From NCBI RefSeq assembly GCF_000265245.1, contig NZ_AJKS02000013.1:29338-93337 (forward strand): DNA of 64,000 nucleotides. The letters are read 5' to 3'. Numbering within the stretch: position 1 is the stretch's first letter; the number at the start of each line of letters is the position of its first letter. The notes beneath the pieces were generated by a model. The model searched no databases, was not told the DNA's origin, and saw only the letters and a list, made by a program, of their open reading frames with translations. Positions 33,806 to 41,874 of this stretch are shown here, piece by piece. The DNA comes from Halomonas smyrnensis AAD6. Its GTDB lineage: Bacteria; Pseudomonadota; Gammaproteobacteria; Pseudomonadales; Halomonadaceae. The position numbers were made by a program, and so were the translations under genes.

Positions 33806-34030
33806 GATTGTCTTAAGCACTTCTCTGATCACCGGTCCGGCCCAATGCGCCTGCCCGGGATGTCGTTTTTCTGCCCCTGGCGTCTGTCGATAGGCGTCTT
33901 TCCTCGCCGTGCCGCAAGCGCTTGCCTCCCGGCAAACGGCCCAACTCGTTCGCCAGCGATTGAACCTGGCGGAATCGCCCCCATAGTAGTGGGCCTTCGA
34001 CGACATTCATCCAAGTACACAGGACTGCTC

Positions 34031-34987
34031 ATGGCCGAACCGGCGCTGTCCATTCGTGGCCTGACCAAGGTCTACGGCAATGGCTTCCAAGCCCTCAAGG
34101 GCATCGACCTCGATGTCGAGCAGGGCGACTTCTACGCCCTGCTGGGCCCCAACGGTGCGGGCAAGTCCACCACCCTCGGGGTGGTCTGTTCGCTGGTGCA
34201 GAAGACCGCCGGCAAGGTCTCGATCTTCGGCATCGACATCGACAAGGACTTCGCCAAGGCGAAGTACCATCTGGGCGTGGTGCCCCAGGAATTCAACTTC
34301 AACCAGTTCGAGAAGGTCATCGACATCGTGCTGGCCCAGGCGGGCTACTACGGCATGTCGCGCCGCGAGGCCCTGCCGCGCGCCGAGGAACTGCTGCGCG
34401 ACCTGGGGCTGTGGGACAAGCGCAACGGCAGCGCCCGCATGCTCTCCGGCGGCATGAAGCGCCGGCTGATGATCGCCCGCGCCCTGATGCATCGCCCCAA
34501 GCTGCTGATCCTCGACGAGCCGACCGCCGGGGTCGACATCGAGCTGCGCCGCAGCATGTGGGAGTACATGCGCCGCATCAACGAGAAGGAAGGCACCACC
34601 ATCATTCTCACCACCCACTACCTGGAAGAGGCCGAGAGCCTGTGCCGGCGGGTGGGCATCATCAACCACGGCGAGATCATCCGTGACACCAGCGTGCGTG
34701 ACCTGCTCGCCGAGCTGGACACCGAGACCTTCCTGCTCGACCTGGCGCATCCGCTCGAGGACGCACCCGTCATCGACGGCTTCGACGTGCGCCAGTCCGA
34801 CGACGCCCAGCTGGCGGTGATGGTCCATCGCGGCCAGCGCCTGAACGACGTCTTCGACGCCCTGGGCCGGCAGGGCATCGAGGTGGTCTCGATGCGCAAC
34901 CGCGCCAACCGACTCGAGGAAATGTTCGTCTCCATGGTGGAAGAGGGGCAGAAAACCGCGACATCCGACCAGGAGGCCCGTTCATGA
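34031..34987 (+). CDS. ABC transporter ATP-binding protein (YadG-like)
   Basis: ATPase of an ABC-2-type exporter. 318 residues from ATG 34031: Walker A GPNGAGKS (39-46), Q-loop near VVPQEFNFN, signature LSGGMKRRL, Walker B LLILDEPTAGVD, H-loop TTHYLEEAE, and a C-terminal accessory region. Closest remembered family is E. coli YadG. The upstream in-frame extension runs through tRNA DNA and is not coding. Overlaps the permease gene by ATGA. Confidence 0.9.
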   Translation: MAEPALSIRGLTKVYGNGFQALKGIDLDVEQGDFYALLGPNGAGKSTTLGVVCSLVQKTAGKVSIFGIDIDKDFAKAKYHLGVVPQEFNFNQFEKVIDIVLAQAGYYGMSRREALPRAEELLRDLGLWDKRNGSARMLSGGMKRRLMIARALMHRPKLLILDEPTAGVDIELRRSMWEYMRRINEKEGTTIILTTHYLEEAESLCRRVGIINHGEIIRDTSVRDLLAELDTETFLLDLAHPLEDAPVIDGFDVRQSDDAQLAVMVHRGQRLNDVFDALGRQGIEVVSMRNRANRLEEMFVSMVEEGQKTATSDQEARS

Positions 34988-35757
34988 ACGCCACCCAGAT
35001 CGCCATCGCCCTCTGGACGCTGGTGTCCAAGGAGATCCGCCGCTTCACCCGGATCTGGCCGCAGACGCTGCTGCCGCCGTCGATCACCATGACCATGTAC
35101 TTCATCATCTTCGGCAACCTGATCGGATCGCGCATCGGGGCCATGGATGGCTACAGCTACATGGACTTCATCGTGCCCGGCCTGATCATGATGGCGGTGA
35201 TCACCAACAGCTACTCCAACGTCGCCTCGAGCTTCTTCTCCAACAAGTTCCAGCGCAGCGTCGAGGAGATGATGGTCTCGCCGATGCCCAACTGGGTCAT
35301 CCTCGCCGGCTTCGTGCTGGGCGGCATGGCGCGCGGCCTGGGCGTGGGCGTCATCGTCACTTGCGTGTCGCTGTTCTTCACCCGCATCGACGTGGCCCAC
35401 CCGCTGCTGACCATCGGGGTGGTGGTGCTGACCGCGGCGCTGTTCGCCATCGGCGGCTTCATCAACGCGCTGCTGGGCAAGAAGTTCGACGACATCTCCA
35501 TCGTGCCGACCTTCGTGCTGACGCCGCTGACCTACCTGGGCGGGGTGTTCTACTCGATCTCGCTGCTGCCGGCCTTCTGGCAGGGCGCCTCGATGCTCAA
35601 CCCGATCCTCTACATGGTCAACGTCTTCCGCTACGGCTTCCTGGGCGTCTCCGACATCCCCGTAGGCTGGGCCCTGACCGCCATCCTCGGCTTCATCGTG
35701 GTACTGTTCGGCATCGCCCTGTGGATGCTCAACAACGGCAAGGGCATCAGGAGTTGA
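34984..35757 (+). CDS. ABC-2 type permease (YadH-like)
   Basis: 257 residues with six hydrophobic segments and the ABC-2 signature around PLTYLGGVFYSISLLP and NPILYMVNVFRYGFLG. Partner of the preceding ATPase (ATGA overlap); export substrate not known. Its TGA is 2 nt before queF, so queF may be cotranscribed. Confidence 0.9.
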   Translation: MNATQIAIALWTLVSKEIRRFTRIWPQTLLPPSITMTMYFIIFGNLIGSRIGAMDGYSYMDFIVPGLIMMAVITNSYSNVASSFFSNKFQRSVEEMMVSPMPNWVILAGFVLGGMARGLGVGVIVTCVSLFFTRIDVAHPLLTIGVVVLTAALFAIGGFINALLGKKFDDISIVPTFVLTPLTYLGGVFYSISLLPAFWQGASMLNPILYMVNVFRYGFLGVSDIPVGWALTAILGFIVVLFGIALWMLNNGKGIRS

Positions 35758-35759
35758 CC

Positions 35760-36596
35760 ATGGCACACGAACGACCCGAGACGCTCGCAGAGGCCCCGCT
35801 GGGCCGCGAGTCCGCCTACCCGGAGCACTACGACGCCGGGCTGCTGTACCCGATTGCCCGCGCCGCCAACCGCGCGCCGCTGGGCATCGAGGAGCGCGCG
35901 CTGCCGTTCGTCGGCGAGGACGAATGGCACGCCTTCGAGGTCTCCTGGCTCAATGCCCGCGGCAAGCCGATCGTCGCCGTGGCGCGCTTCCGGCTGCCGG
36001 CCGAGTCGCCGCGGCTGATCGAGTCCAAGTCCTGGAAGCTCTACCTCAATAGCTTCAACCAGACCCGCCTGGCCTCGCAGGACGAGGCCCGGGCGATCAT
36101 GGCGCGCGACCTCTCCGCCGCGGCCGGCGCGCCGGTGGCCGTGGAGCTGTTCGGCGTCGACGACGAGGCGCTCGCCCTGCGCCGCCTGCCGGGGGAGTGC
36201 ATCGACGAGCGTGACATCGAGGTCGAGGGCTACACGCCCAGCGCCGAGCATCTGACCACGGATGACGAGATCGTCGAGGAGACGCTGCACTCGCACCTGC
36301 TCAAGTCCAACTGCCCGGTCACCGGCCAGCCCGACTGGGGCAGCGTGATGATCCGCTACCGCGGGCCGCGCCTCGACCGTGACGGCTTGCTGCGCTACCT
36401 GATCGGCTATCGCCAGCATCAGGACTTCCATGAGCACTGCGTCGAGCACATCTTCATGGACCTGATGGAACGGGCGAACCCCGAGCGGCTGCTGGTGCTG
36501 GCGCGCTATGTGCGCCGCGGCGGCCTCGACATCAGCCCCTGGCGCGGCACCCCCGGCGAGCAGCCGCCGACGCCCCTGCGTCTGGCGAGACAGTAG
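35760..36596 (+). CDS. queF: NADPH-dependent 7-cyano-7-deazaguanine reductase
   Basis: Reduces preQ0 to preQ1 in queuosine synthesis. 278 residues, the long two-domain (YqfB/E. coli-like) form: QueF signature ESKSWKLYLNSFNQTR (88-103), nucleophile C185 in LKSNCPVTGQPDWG, and the second-half motif FHEHCVEHIFMDL. Begins 2 nt after the ABC permease stop. No preQ1 riboswitch is possible upstream because that DNA is coding. Confidence 0.96.
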   Translation: MAHERPETLAEAPLGRESAYPEHYDAGLLYPIARAANRAPLGIEERALPFVGEDEWHAFEVSWLNARGKPIVAVARFRLPAESPRLIESKSWKLYLNSFNQTRLASQDEARAIMARDLSAAAGAPVAVELFGVDDEALALRRLPGECIDERDIEVEGYTPSAEHLTTDDEIVEETLHSHLLKSNCPVTGQPDWGSVMIRYRGPRLDRDGLLRYLIGYRQHQDFHEHCVEHIFMDLMERANPERLLVLARYVRRGGLDISPWRGTPGEQPPTPLRLARQ

Positions 36597-36707
36597 GCCT
36601 GGCGCGGCAGTAGGCGTGTCTCGCCGCCCGGCCCGGCGCGACAGCCATCGAGCGGCTTGATAGAGTATCGAGAACCTTTCTCGTCTGACCTCGGCAAGGA
36701 GACACCG

Positions 36708-37268
36708 ATGGATGCGATGACGCTGCTGCAACAACGCAGCTCCATGGGCAAGCTGATGGCCCCGGCCCCCGACGCGGAACAGCTCGAGGCGATGTATCGG
36801 GCCGCGCTGCGCGCCCCGGACCACAAGGAGCTCCGCCCCTGGCGCTTCATCGAGTTCTCGGGCGACGGGCTCGACCGCCTCGGCGAGCTGTTCGCCGAGG
36901 CCGAGCGGGCCGAGAACCCCGATGCCCCGGAGGCCGTGCTCGAGGGCGCGCGCAAGAAGCCCAGGCGCGCGCCGATGATCATCGCCGTGGTCGCCAGGGT
37001 CACGCCGGACGAGCCCAAGGTGCCGCGGGTCGAGCAGGTGATCTCCGCCGGCTGCGCCGCCCATGGCCTGCTGCTGGCCGCGCACGCCCAGGGCCTGGGC
37101 GCCATGTGGCGCACCGGCAAGTACGCCTTCGACGCCACCGTGCGCGAAGGGCTCGGCCTGGCCGAGCAGGACGAGCTGGTCGGCTTCCTCTACCTGGGGC
37201 AGGTCGGCGGCCGCCACCGCCCGGTGCCCGAGCACGACCTCGACGCCTTCGTCGAACGCTGGAGCTGA
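36708..37268 (+). CDS. Nitroreductase family protein (YdjA-like)
   Basis: FMN-dependent NAD(P)H oxidoreductase fold, short form like E. coli YdjA. 186 residues from ATG 36708 (CAAGGAGA upstream): MTLLQQRSS, APDHKELRPWRFIEF, AAHGLLLAAHAQGLGAMWRTG and a C-terminal GFLYLG.. segment. Physiological substrate unknown. The next gene starts 2 nt after its stop. Confidence 0.87.
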   Translation: MDAMTLLQQRSSMGKLMAPAPDAEQLEAMYRAALRAPDHKELRPWRFIEFSGDGLDRLGELFAEAERAENPDAPEAVLEGARKKPRRAPMIIAVVARVTPDEPKVPRVEQVISAGCAAHGLLLAAHAQGLGAMWRTGKYAFDATVREGLGLAEQDELVGFLYLGQVGGRHRPVPEHDLDAFVERWS

Positions 37269-37270
37269 GC

Positions 37271-37774
37271 ATGCGCGAGCTCGGCGTTCCTCATCCCCGC
37301 CTGCCGCTGCCGTCGGCCGGCGGGGAAGACGATCCGGCGGCCTTCCTGGCCTGGCTGCGCGAGGCCATCCCGTTGGCCGCGCATCTCGGCGTCGAGGCCA
37401 TGCGGCGCGACGGCGAGGCGCTGGAATGGCGGCTCGCCATCGCCCCGAGCCTCAACGACAAGGGCACCGGTTTCGGCGGTGCCCTGACCGCCCAGACCAC
37501 GCTGCTCGGCTGGTGCTGGGCCACGCTCTGGCTGCGGCGACACGGCGTTGAGCGCGACGTGGTGGTGGCCGAGGCCAGCCAGCGCTTCCTGGCGCCGGTG
37601 ACCGGCGACTATCGGCTGGTCTGCACGCCGGAGAGCGAGGACGGCCCGGCTCGCCTCGAGGAGCAGCTGGCGGAGCGGGGCAGGGGGCGCATCGCCCTGG
37701 TGCAGCGCCTGTACTGCGGCGAGACCCTGTGCCTCGAGGCCCGCGGCGACTACGCCGTGCGCCCGGCAGGCTGA
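37271..37774 (+). CDS. Thioesterase-like protein (YiiD C-terminal domain family)
   Basis: 167 residues, a single hotdog-like domain: HLGVEAMRRDGEALEWRLAIAPSLNDKGTGFGGALTAQTTLLGWCWATLWL, with the Asn/Gly-rich turn typical of the YiiD_C group. Probably acts on an acyl-CoA or acyl-ACP, but no substrate can be assigned. Starts 2 nt after the nitroreductase stop, suggesting one transcript. Confidence 0.8.
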   Translation: MRELGVPHPRLPLPSAGGEDDPAAFLAWLREAIPLAAHLGVEAMRRDGEALEWRLAIAPSLNDKGTGFGGALTAQTTLLGWCWATLWLRRHGVERDVVVAEASQRFLAPVTGDYRLVCTPESEDGPARLEEQLAERGRGRIALVQRLYCGETLCLEARGDYAVRPAG

Positions 37775-37811
37775 GCCGTCGGCCCGATCCGCAAGAAATC
37801 GAAAAAACCAC

Positions 37812-37840
37812 TTGCGTACACGGACTTAAGTGGATAATAT
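37812..37840 (+). promoter_or_regulatory. Promoter of tRNA-Ser
   Basis: TTGCGT (37812-37817), 17-bp spacer, TAATAT (37835-37840) and a GC-rich discriminator, 55 bp upstream of the tRNA. A partial inverted repeat ccactt/aagtgg (37808-37833) overlaps the spacer. Confidence 0.6.
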
Positions 37841-37895
37841 ACGCCCCGTTCTCGAGGCAAAGGCAGCAAGCCAAACGGTTCGAGAGCCAAAATGC

Positions 37896-37983
37896 GGAGG
37901 GGTGTCCGAGTGGTCGAAGGAGCACGCCTGGAAAGTGTGTAAGTCGAAAGGCTTCGAGGGTTCGAATCCCTCCCCCTCCGCCA
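37896..37983 (+). tRNA. tRNA-Ser(GGA)
   Basis: 88-nt class II tRNA with a long variable arm and encoded CCA. The anticodon loop ctggaaa reads GGA at 37930-37932. Acceptor ggagggg pairs with cccctcc. Its 3' 14 bp are one copy of the direct repeat bounding the integrated element. Confidence 0.95.
37970..37983. other. attL core (3' end of tRNA-Ser)
   Basis: 14-bp direct repeat shared with 47675-47688; the integration restores a complete tRNA. Confidence 0.85.
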
Positions 37984-37996
37984 GAACACCAAGATT

Positions 37997-38021
37997 AAGC
38001 CGCCCTCCGGGGCGGCTTTTT
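37997..38021 (+). terminator. Terminator downstream of tRNA-Ser
   Basis: Stem aagccgcc/ggcggctt (37997-38004 / 38011-38018) followed by a T tract; inside the element just past attL. Confidence 0.85.
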
Positions 38022-38134
38022 CGTGTCTGAGCCCCGCCACTGCGCCATTCCTGGCCTATTCGCTTGTATCACGCCGAATCGCCTACTATCATCCAATGGC
38101 ACCTTTTTATGTTGGGTAGGAAGTTGGGGGATAG

Positions 38135-39391
38135 ATGCCGAGAGTTGCGAAGACGCTGACACCGCTGGAGATCAAGCGGCTCGTGGAGCCTGGCTTCTAT
38201 TCGGTCGGGGGCGCGGCGGGCCTGCACCTGCAAGTGACGAAAAGCGGCGCCCGCTCGTGGATTCTGCGCACGATGGTCGGCACCAAGCGCCGGGACATCG
38301 GCCTCGGCAGCGCCAGGGAGGTGTCCGTGGCCAAGGCCAGGGAGTACGCCCTGGAGATCAAGCGCAAGATCAAGGAGGAGGGCATCGACCCGGTAGCCGA
38401 GCGCCAGGCCGCCCGTAGTGCCCTGCTGGCCGCCCAGGCAAAGGCCATCACCTTCGAGGAGTGCGCCCGAAAGGTGATCGACAAGAAAAAGAAAGAGGCC
38501 AGCAACAAGAAGCACGGCAAGCAATGGGAGACCACCCTGGAGACCTATGCTTTCCCGATCCTCGGAAAGATGGGGGTGGACGACATCGAGCTGGCGCACA
38601 TTGTTGAGGTGCTGGAGCCGCATTGGTCCGAGAAGACAGAGACCATGACCCGAGTTCGTCAGCGCATCGAGGCCGTGCTGTCGTGGGCCTCCGCCCATGG
38701 ATACCGTGAAGGCCCGAACGTGGCCGCCTGGAAGAATAACCTCGACGCCATTCTGCCGGCGCCGGCCAAGATCGCCAAGGTGGAGCACCACCGCGCCCTG
38801 GACATCGACGCTACCCGCGACTTCATGGCCGACCTTCGCCAGCGGCAGGGCATGGCCGCCCGGTGCCTGGAGTTCGTCATTCTCACGGCTGTGCGTTCCG
38901 GCGAGGCCCGTGGCGCCGTCTGGTCGGAAATCGACTTCGACAAGGCGGTATGGACCATTCCAGCCGAGCGCATGAAGGCCGGCAAGAAGCATCAAGTCCC
39001 GCTGTCGAAGCCCGCCGTCCGGCTGCTGGAGTCGCTGCCAAGGGGCGAAGACGACGCCCTGGTGTTCCCCGCGCCCAGGGGCGGCAAGCTGTCCGACGCG
39101 GCCATGGGTGCCGTGCTCAAGCGCATGGGGCACAAGGTGACGGTCCACGGTTTCCGCTCCACCTTCCGCGACTGGACCGCCGAGCGCACCAGCACCCCGC
39201 ACCATGTTGCGGAGATGGCCCTGGCCCATACCATCGCCAACGGCGTGGAAGCCGCCTACCGGCGTGGCGACCTGCTGGAGAAGCGGGCGACGCTCATGAA
39301 GCAGTGGGCAGACTTCATTGACACCAAGCCGGCCAAGGGCGAGAACATCACCCCGATACGGCAAAAGAAAGTTGCCGAACCGAAGTCATGA
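38135..39391 (+). CDS. int: P4-type tyrosine integrase
   Basis: Site-specific recombinase that integrates and excises the element at tRNA-Ser. 418 residues: N-terminal DUF4102-type arm-binding domain (about 1-95, LTPLEIKRLVEPGFYSVGG...), core-binding domain (about 100-190), catalytic domain with R254 (VRSGEARG), H338-x-x-R341 (HGFRST), H365 and nucleophile Y375. Located 150 bp from the attL core and pointing away from the tRNA, as in P4 and related islands. Possible arm sites ATGTTGGGTA occur at 38109-38118 and near attR. Confidence 0.95.
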   Translation: MPRVAKTLTPLEIKRLVEPGFYSVGGAAGLHLQVTKSGARSWILRTMVGTKRRDIGLGSAREVSVAKAREYALEIKRKIKEEGIDPVAERQAARSALLAAQAKAITFEECARKVIDKKKKEASNKKHGKQWETTLETYAFPILGKMGVDDIELAHIVEVLEPHWSEKTETMTRVRQRIEAVLSWASAHGYREGPNVAAWKNNLDAILPAPAKIAKVEHHRALDIDATRDFMADLRQRQGMAARCLEFVILTAVRSGEARGAVWSEIDFDKAVWTIPAERMKAGKKHQVPLSKPAVRLLESLPRGEDDALVFPAPRGGKLSDAAMGAVLKRMGHKVTVHGFRSTFRDWTAERTSTPHHVAEMALAHTIANGVEAAYRRGDLLEKRATLMKQWADFIDTKPAKGENITPIRQKKVAEPKS

Positions 39392-39423
39392 ACATCATGA
39401 AGTCATGCTGGCGAGGTGAGAGC

Positions 39424-40008
39424 ATGAGCTATGGAGCGTTGCCGCTAAGTAAAACCCGCCGCGAGCAACTAGAGCAAATGTTCGAGGGGTGGCGTTCTGG
39501 ACGACCTGACGACCCTGCCGGCCTAGCCGATGAAATTGATCGCGCTTGCGCCTATAGCGAGCTGTGCCGGCAGGAGGAAGCTACTAACCTGACCGCCAGG
39601 GAGCAGCGTATCGAGCTGGAGCGATACCGCGACACGCTCGCCAAGGCTCGCCGGTTGTGCAAATCCCTACCGCCTCAAGTGGCTGATGCCATGCAATCGA
39701 GCGCGATGGTCTACCAGGGCACCTTGCCGCCGGAGCTGTGTCGGCAAATCGCCCTGGTCGAACCGGAGGAGCTGCTGCTGCTGCTGGAATCCCTTGCTGA
39801 CACCTATCTCGAGCAACATGCGCCCAGACCCGGAGATCGCCAACGCTTCGATTTGTGGCTGGTTCAGGAGGTCGCGAGGGTTTGCCGCGACCATTGCATA
39901 ATCGTCGGCACGAGCGATCGCGGACACTTCCACCAGATCATCGAGGTCGCTATACCGACCGTTAAGGATCATCGCGACCTGATCCGCCGAGCACTTGCCG
40001 GGGGCTAA
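39424..40008 (+). CDS. Hypothetical protein between integrase and AlpA
   Basis: 194 residues, mostly helical, acidic and Leu/Arg-rich, with segments AYSELCRQEEATNLTAREQRIELERY and EPEELLLLLESLADTYLEQH; no known domain recognised. ATG at 39424 chosen because GAGGTGAGAG precedes it; the frame is open from an ATG at 39388 that overlaps the integrase stop. The position suggests a regulatory or accessory role in the element, but nothing in the sequence proves it. Confidence 0.7.
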   Translation: MSYGALPLSKTRREQLEQMFEGWRSGRPDDPAGLADEIDRACAYSELCRQEEATNLTAREQRIELERYRDTLAKARRLCKSLPPQVADAMQSSAMVYQGTLPPELCRQIALVEPEELLLLLESLADTYLEQHAPRPGDRQRFDLWLVQEVARVCRDHCIIVGTSDRGHFHQIIEVAIPTVKDHRDLIRRALAGG

Positions 40009-40062
40009 GTCTACAAAAATACTTGCGAAATGCCCCCGCGAGGCTAATCCCGTAACCCGACA

Positions 40063-40098
40063 TGATCGTTCCCGTACTCACGCAACACGGGAAGATCA
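40063..40098 (+). promoter_or_regulatory. Inverted repeat covering the alpA ribosome binding site
   Basis: Arms tgatcgttcccgt (40063-40075) and acgggaagatca (40087-40098) are complementary apart from one bulge. The right arm contains the GGGAAG Shine-Dalgarno, so an RNA hairpin would mask alpA translation; alternatively it is a protein operator. A candidate promoter TTGCGA (40023-40028), 16 bp, TAATCC (40045-40050) lies upstream. Confidence 0.5.
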
Positions 40099-40101
40099 TC
40101 A

Positions 40102-40281
40102 ATGACCTACCTCACCGTTAAACAACTCGCCGCCCGCTACAGTGCCTCAGTGCCGACCATTTGGCGCTGGAGTCGGGACTCAGAAACCAACTTTCCAAAG
40201 CCGGTGAAGCTGTCCTCCAACTGCACCCGCTGGAAACTTGAAGACATCGAGGCATGGGAAGCCGAGCGGGGTGCTGCCTGA
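40102..40281 (+). CDS. AlpA-family transcriptional regulator / excisionase-like
   Basis: 59 residues: a MerR-like winged helix with YLTVKQLAARYSASVPTIWRW, FPKPVKLSSNCTRWKLEDIEAW. In P4-type elements such proteins (AlpA/Vis) control integrase expression or assist excision and turn on the downstream operon. First gene of the overlapping gene chain; its TGA overlaps the next ATG (TGATG). Too short for long-ORF searches. Confidence 0.88.
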   Translation: MTYLTVKQLAARYSASVPTIWRWSRDSETNFPKPVKLSSNCTRWKLEDIEAWEAERGAA

Positions 40282-40727
40282 TGTTGACGCTCATCCTCGC
40301 CCCCGGCTATTCTTACCTCGCTGCCGCAAAATCGGCGGCCGACCTTGGCCGGTCGGAATACGAAAGGCGCACAAGCGCCCCAGCCATGTCAGGCGCTTTT
40401 TTTGTGCCTGCCATGCGTCATGGTGGCTGTGCGTGGGACGCCTTCGGGCGTGCCGGGTTCCTTTCGTCCCGGTCGGCCAACCCGCGTACAGCCGCCCCCA
40501 TCCGATGCTTGGCCGCATCCGGGGACGGCTCCACAACGAAAGGAGCGTCACCCATGCGATTCCCCTCCCTCAATCCGTCCAAATCACGCGCCGCCGCGCA
40601 TCGAGCGATGGCCCGCGCTGCCCTTTTCTCCGACTCAAGCGCCCGCGTCCGTCTGCGCCGCTACAACGCGCACATGGCCAAGGCTCGCCGCCTGGAAGCC
40701 CGCACTGCCGGCCAGGTGGCGTCATGA
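40281..40727 (+). CDS. Ash-family-like protein
   Basis: 148 residues if translated from ATG 40281. The middle segment SAPAMSGAFFVPAMRHGGCAWD resembles the AFFVP region of the Ash protein family found in P4-like and other phage elements, whose function is unsettled. The C-terminal part (from M at 40554, with AAGGAG upstream) is a very basic 57-residue segment that could be a separate protein. A terminator-like hairpin lies inside the coding sequence at 40365-40409, so the region may act as RNA as well. Family assignment is from memory. Confidence 0.55.
   Translation: MLTLILAPGYSYLAAAKSAADLGRSEYERRTSAPAMSGAFFVPAMRHGGCAWDAFGRAGFLSSRSANPRTAAPIRCLAASGDGSTTKGASPMRFPSLNPSKSRAAAHRAMARAALFSDSSARVRLRRYNAHMAKARRLEARTAGQVAS
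40365..40409 (+). terminator. Intragenic terminator-like hairpin in the Ash-like ORF
   Basis: Left arm 40365-40379 pairs with right arm 40392-40409 (core gcgcc/ggcgc, outer cacaa/ttgtg and aggc/gcct) and the core is followed directly by seven T residues. It could cause premature termination of the replication operon, as P4 immunity does. Confidence 0.6.
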
Positions 40728-41017
40728 GCCCTGTCGATAAGCTGAACCTCGACCGCGCCGCCTTCGGTGGCGATGCCCGCACCATGGGCCGTGCCTCCTC
40801 GGCTATCACCGGCATCGTGGCGGCCCTGCGATCCGATGAGGTCGCGGAATGCCATATCACCCGCTCCCGACTGCTGACCGCCCTGGAGCTTGCCGCCGAG
40901 ACCCTGGACGAACGCGCCGATTACCTCCGCGACGAGGTGATGGGCAGCGATGAAGAGTTCGAGCGGCTGGTTGATAGCACCGCCCGGAAGCTGAAAGCCG
41001 GGGAGGGAAAATCATGA
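40724..41017 (+). CDS. Small hypothetical element protein
   Basis: 97 residues, helical: VDKLNLDRAAFGGDARTM, SAITGIVAALRSDEVAECHITRSRLLTALELAAETLDERADYL. No family recognised. Starts at the ATGA overlap with the preceding ORF and ends in an ATGA overlap with the next, so it is part of one translationally coupled chain. Confidence 0.7.
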   Translation: MSPVDKLNLDRAAFGGDARTMGRASSAITGIVAALRSDEVAECHITRSRLLTALELAAETLDERADYLRDEVMGSDEEFERLVDSTARKLKAGEGKS

Positions 41018-41193
41018 TGCCGACCGCCCTGCACCGTGACATGCGTGAAGGCTCAGTCCGTTACTACTTCGAGGAGCTGGGCGCCTTCATTCTGCCCGCC
41101 GATGCGCTCGACCGTGGCCTGGTGACTGACGCCGAGAAACGTCAACTCGACGCCGAGCTGGATTCCTTCGGCTGGAGGGACGCAGATGACTGA
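41014..41193 (+). CDS. Small hypothetical element protein
   Basis: 59 residues (MMPTALHRDMREGSVRYYFEELGAFI...), acidic C-terminus ending SFGWRDADD. Overlaps both neighbours (ATGA with the upstream gene, 8 nt with the downstream gene). No family recognised; supported by coupling and continuous packing of the operon. Confidence 0.6.
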   Translation: MMPTALHRDMREGSVRYYFEELGAFILPADALDRGLVTDAEKRQLDAELDSFGWRDADD

Positions 41194-41359
41194 GGACGCG
41201 CATCAAATCGCCCTGCTGGCTGCTGAAATCCGCGACGACTTGCAGCGTGCCGAGAGCGCTGGCAGGGCAACCATCGGACTGTGGGCGCTCATGAGCTACG
41301 CCGAGCGCCTGGAGAAGCTGGCGAAGAAGATGGAGGGGCGCGAATGGTCGATCCAATGA
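41186..41359 (+). CDS. Small hypothetical element protein
   Basis: 57 residues (MTEDAHQIALLAAEIRDDL...), predicted helical, ending KKMEGREWSIQ. Overlaps the previous gene by 8 nt and the zinc-finger gene by about 16 nt. No family recognised. Confidence 0.6.
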   Translation: MTEDAHQIALLAAEIRDDLQRAESAGRATIGLWALMSYAERLEKLAKKMEGREWSIQ

Positions 41360-41874
41360 AAACGCCCGCCCCCCGGCAGGGGCAGGCGCTCAAGGGTAAT
41401 GCAGGCACCTCATATGTTAGCACCGGCCCCGCCGATGTGCATGCCTTGCTGGCTCGGCTGGATAAGGTGAAGCAGACCCGGAGTGATGCTTGGGTAGCCT
41501 GCTGCCCAGCGCATGACGACCGCCGCCCCTCGCTCAATATCCGCTTGGCTGATGACGGCAAGATCCTGGTCCGCTGCTGGACCGGGTGCGGTGCCGCCGA
41601 CATCGTGGCCGCCGTGGGTATGGAGCTGTCCGACCTATTCCCCCGACGCGAGCGCGACACCTGGAGCAAGCCGGTATCGCCAAGCCAGCGATGGGTTCCT
41701 CGTGACGTGCTTGCGTCACTGGCTCACGAGGCGCTTATCGCCGCTCTCGGGGCGGAGGAGGCCGCCAAGGGAGTAGCCCTGTCGGGTAATGATCGTCAAC
41801 GCCTGATGGCGGCTGCTGGCCGCCTGCGGGCCGCTGCTGAGGAGGTGGGGTATGACTTCAGCCGCTTCCATTGA
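41344..41874 (+). CDS. CHC2-type zinc-finger protein (primase-like N-terminal domain)
   Basis: 176 residues. Contains a CHC2-like zinc ribbon: CCPAHDD...SLNIRLADDGKILVRCWTGCGAADIV, as in the DNA-binding domain of DnaG-type and P4-type primases. The catalytic TOPRIM/AEP part is absent; the next gene supplies an ATPase domain, so the two may form a split primase-helicase. ATG at 41344 has GGAGGGG upstream; ATG 41356 is an alternative giving an exact ATGA overlap. Overlaps the DUF3631 gene by 23 nt. Confidence 0.8.
   Translation: MVDPMKTPAPRQGQALKGNAGTSYVSTGPADVHALLARLDKVKQTRSDAWVACCPAHDDRRPSLNIRLADDGKILVRCWTGCGAADIVAAVGMELSDLFPRRERDTWSKPVSPSQRWVPRDVLASLAHEALIAALGAEEAAKGVALSGNDRQRLMAAAGRLRAAAEEVGYDFSRFH

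Noticed and set aside
35758..35760. preQ1 riboswitch ahead of queF
   Set aside because: Only two bases separate queF from the ABC permease gene; the upstream DNA is coding.
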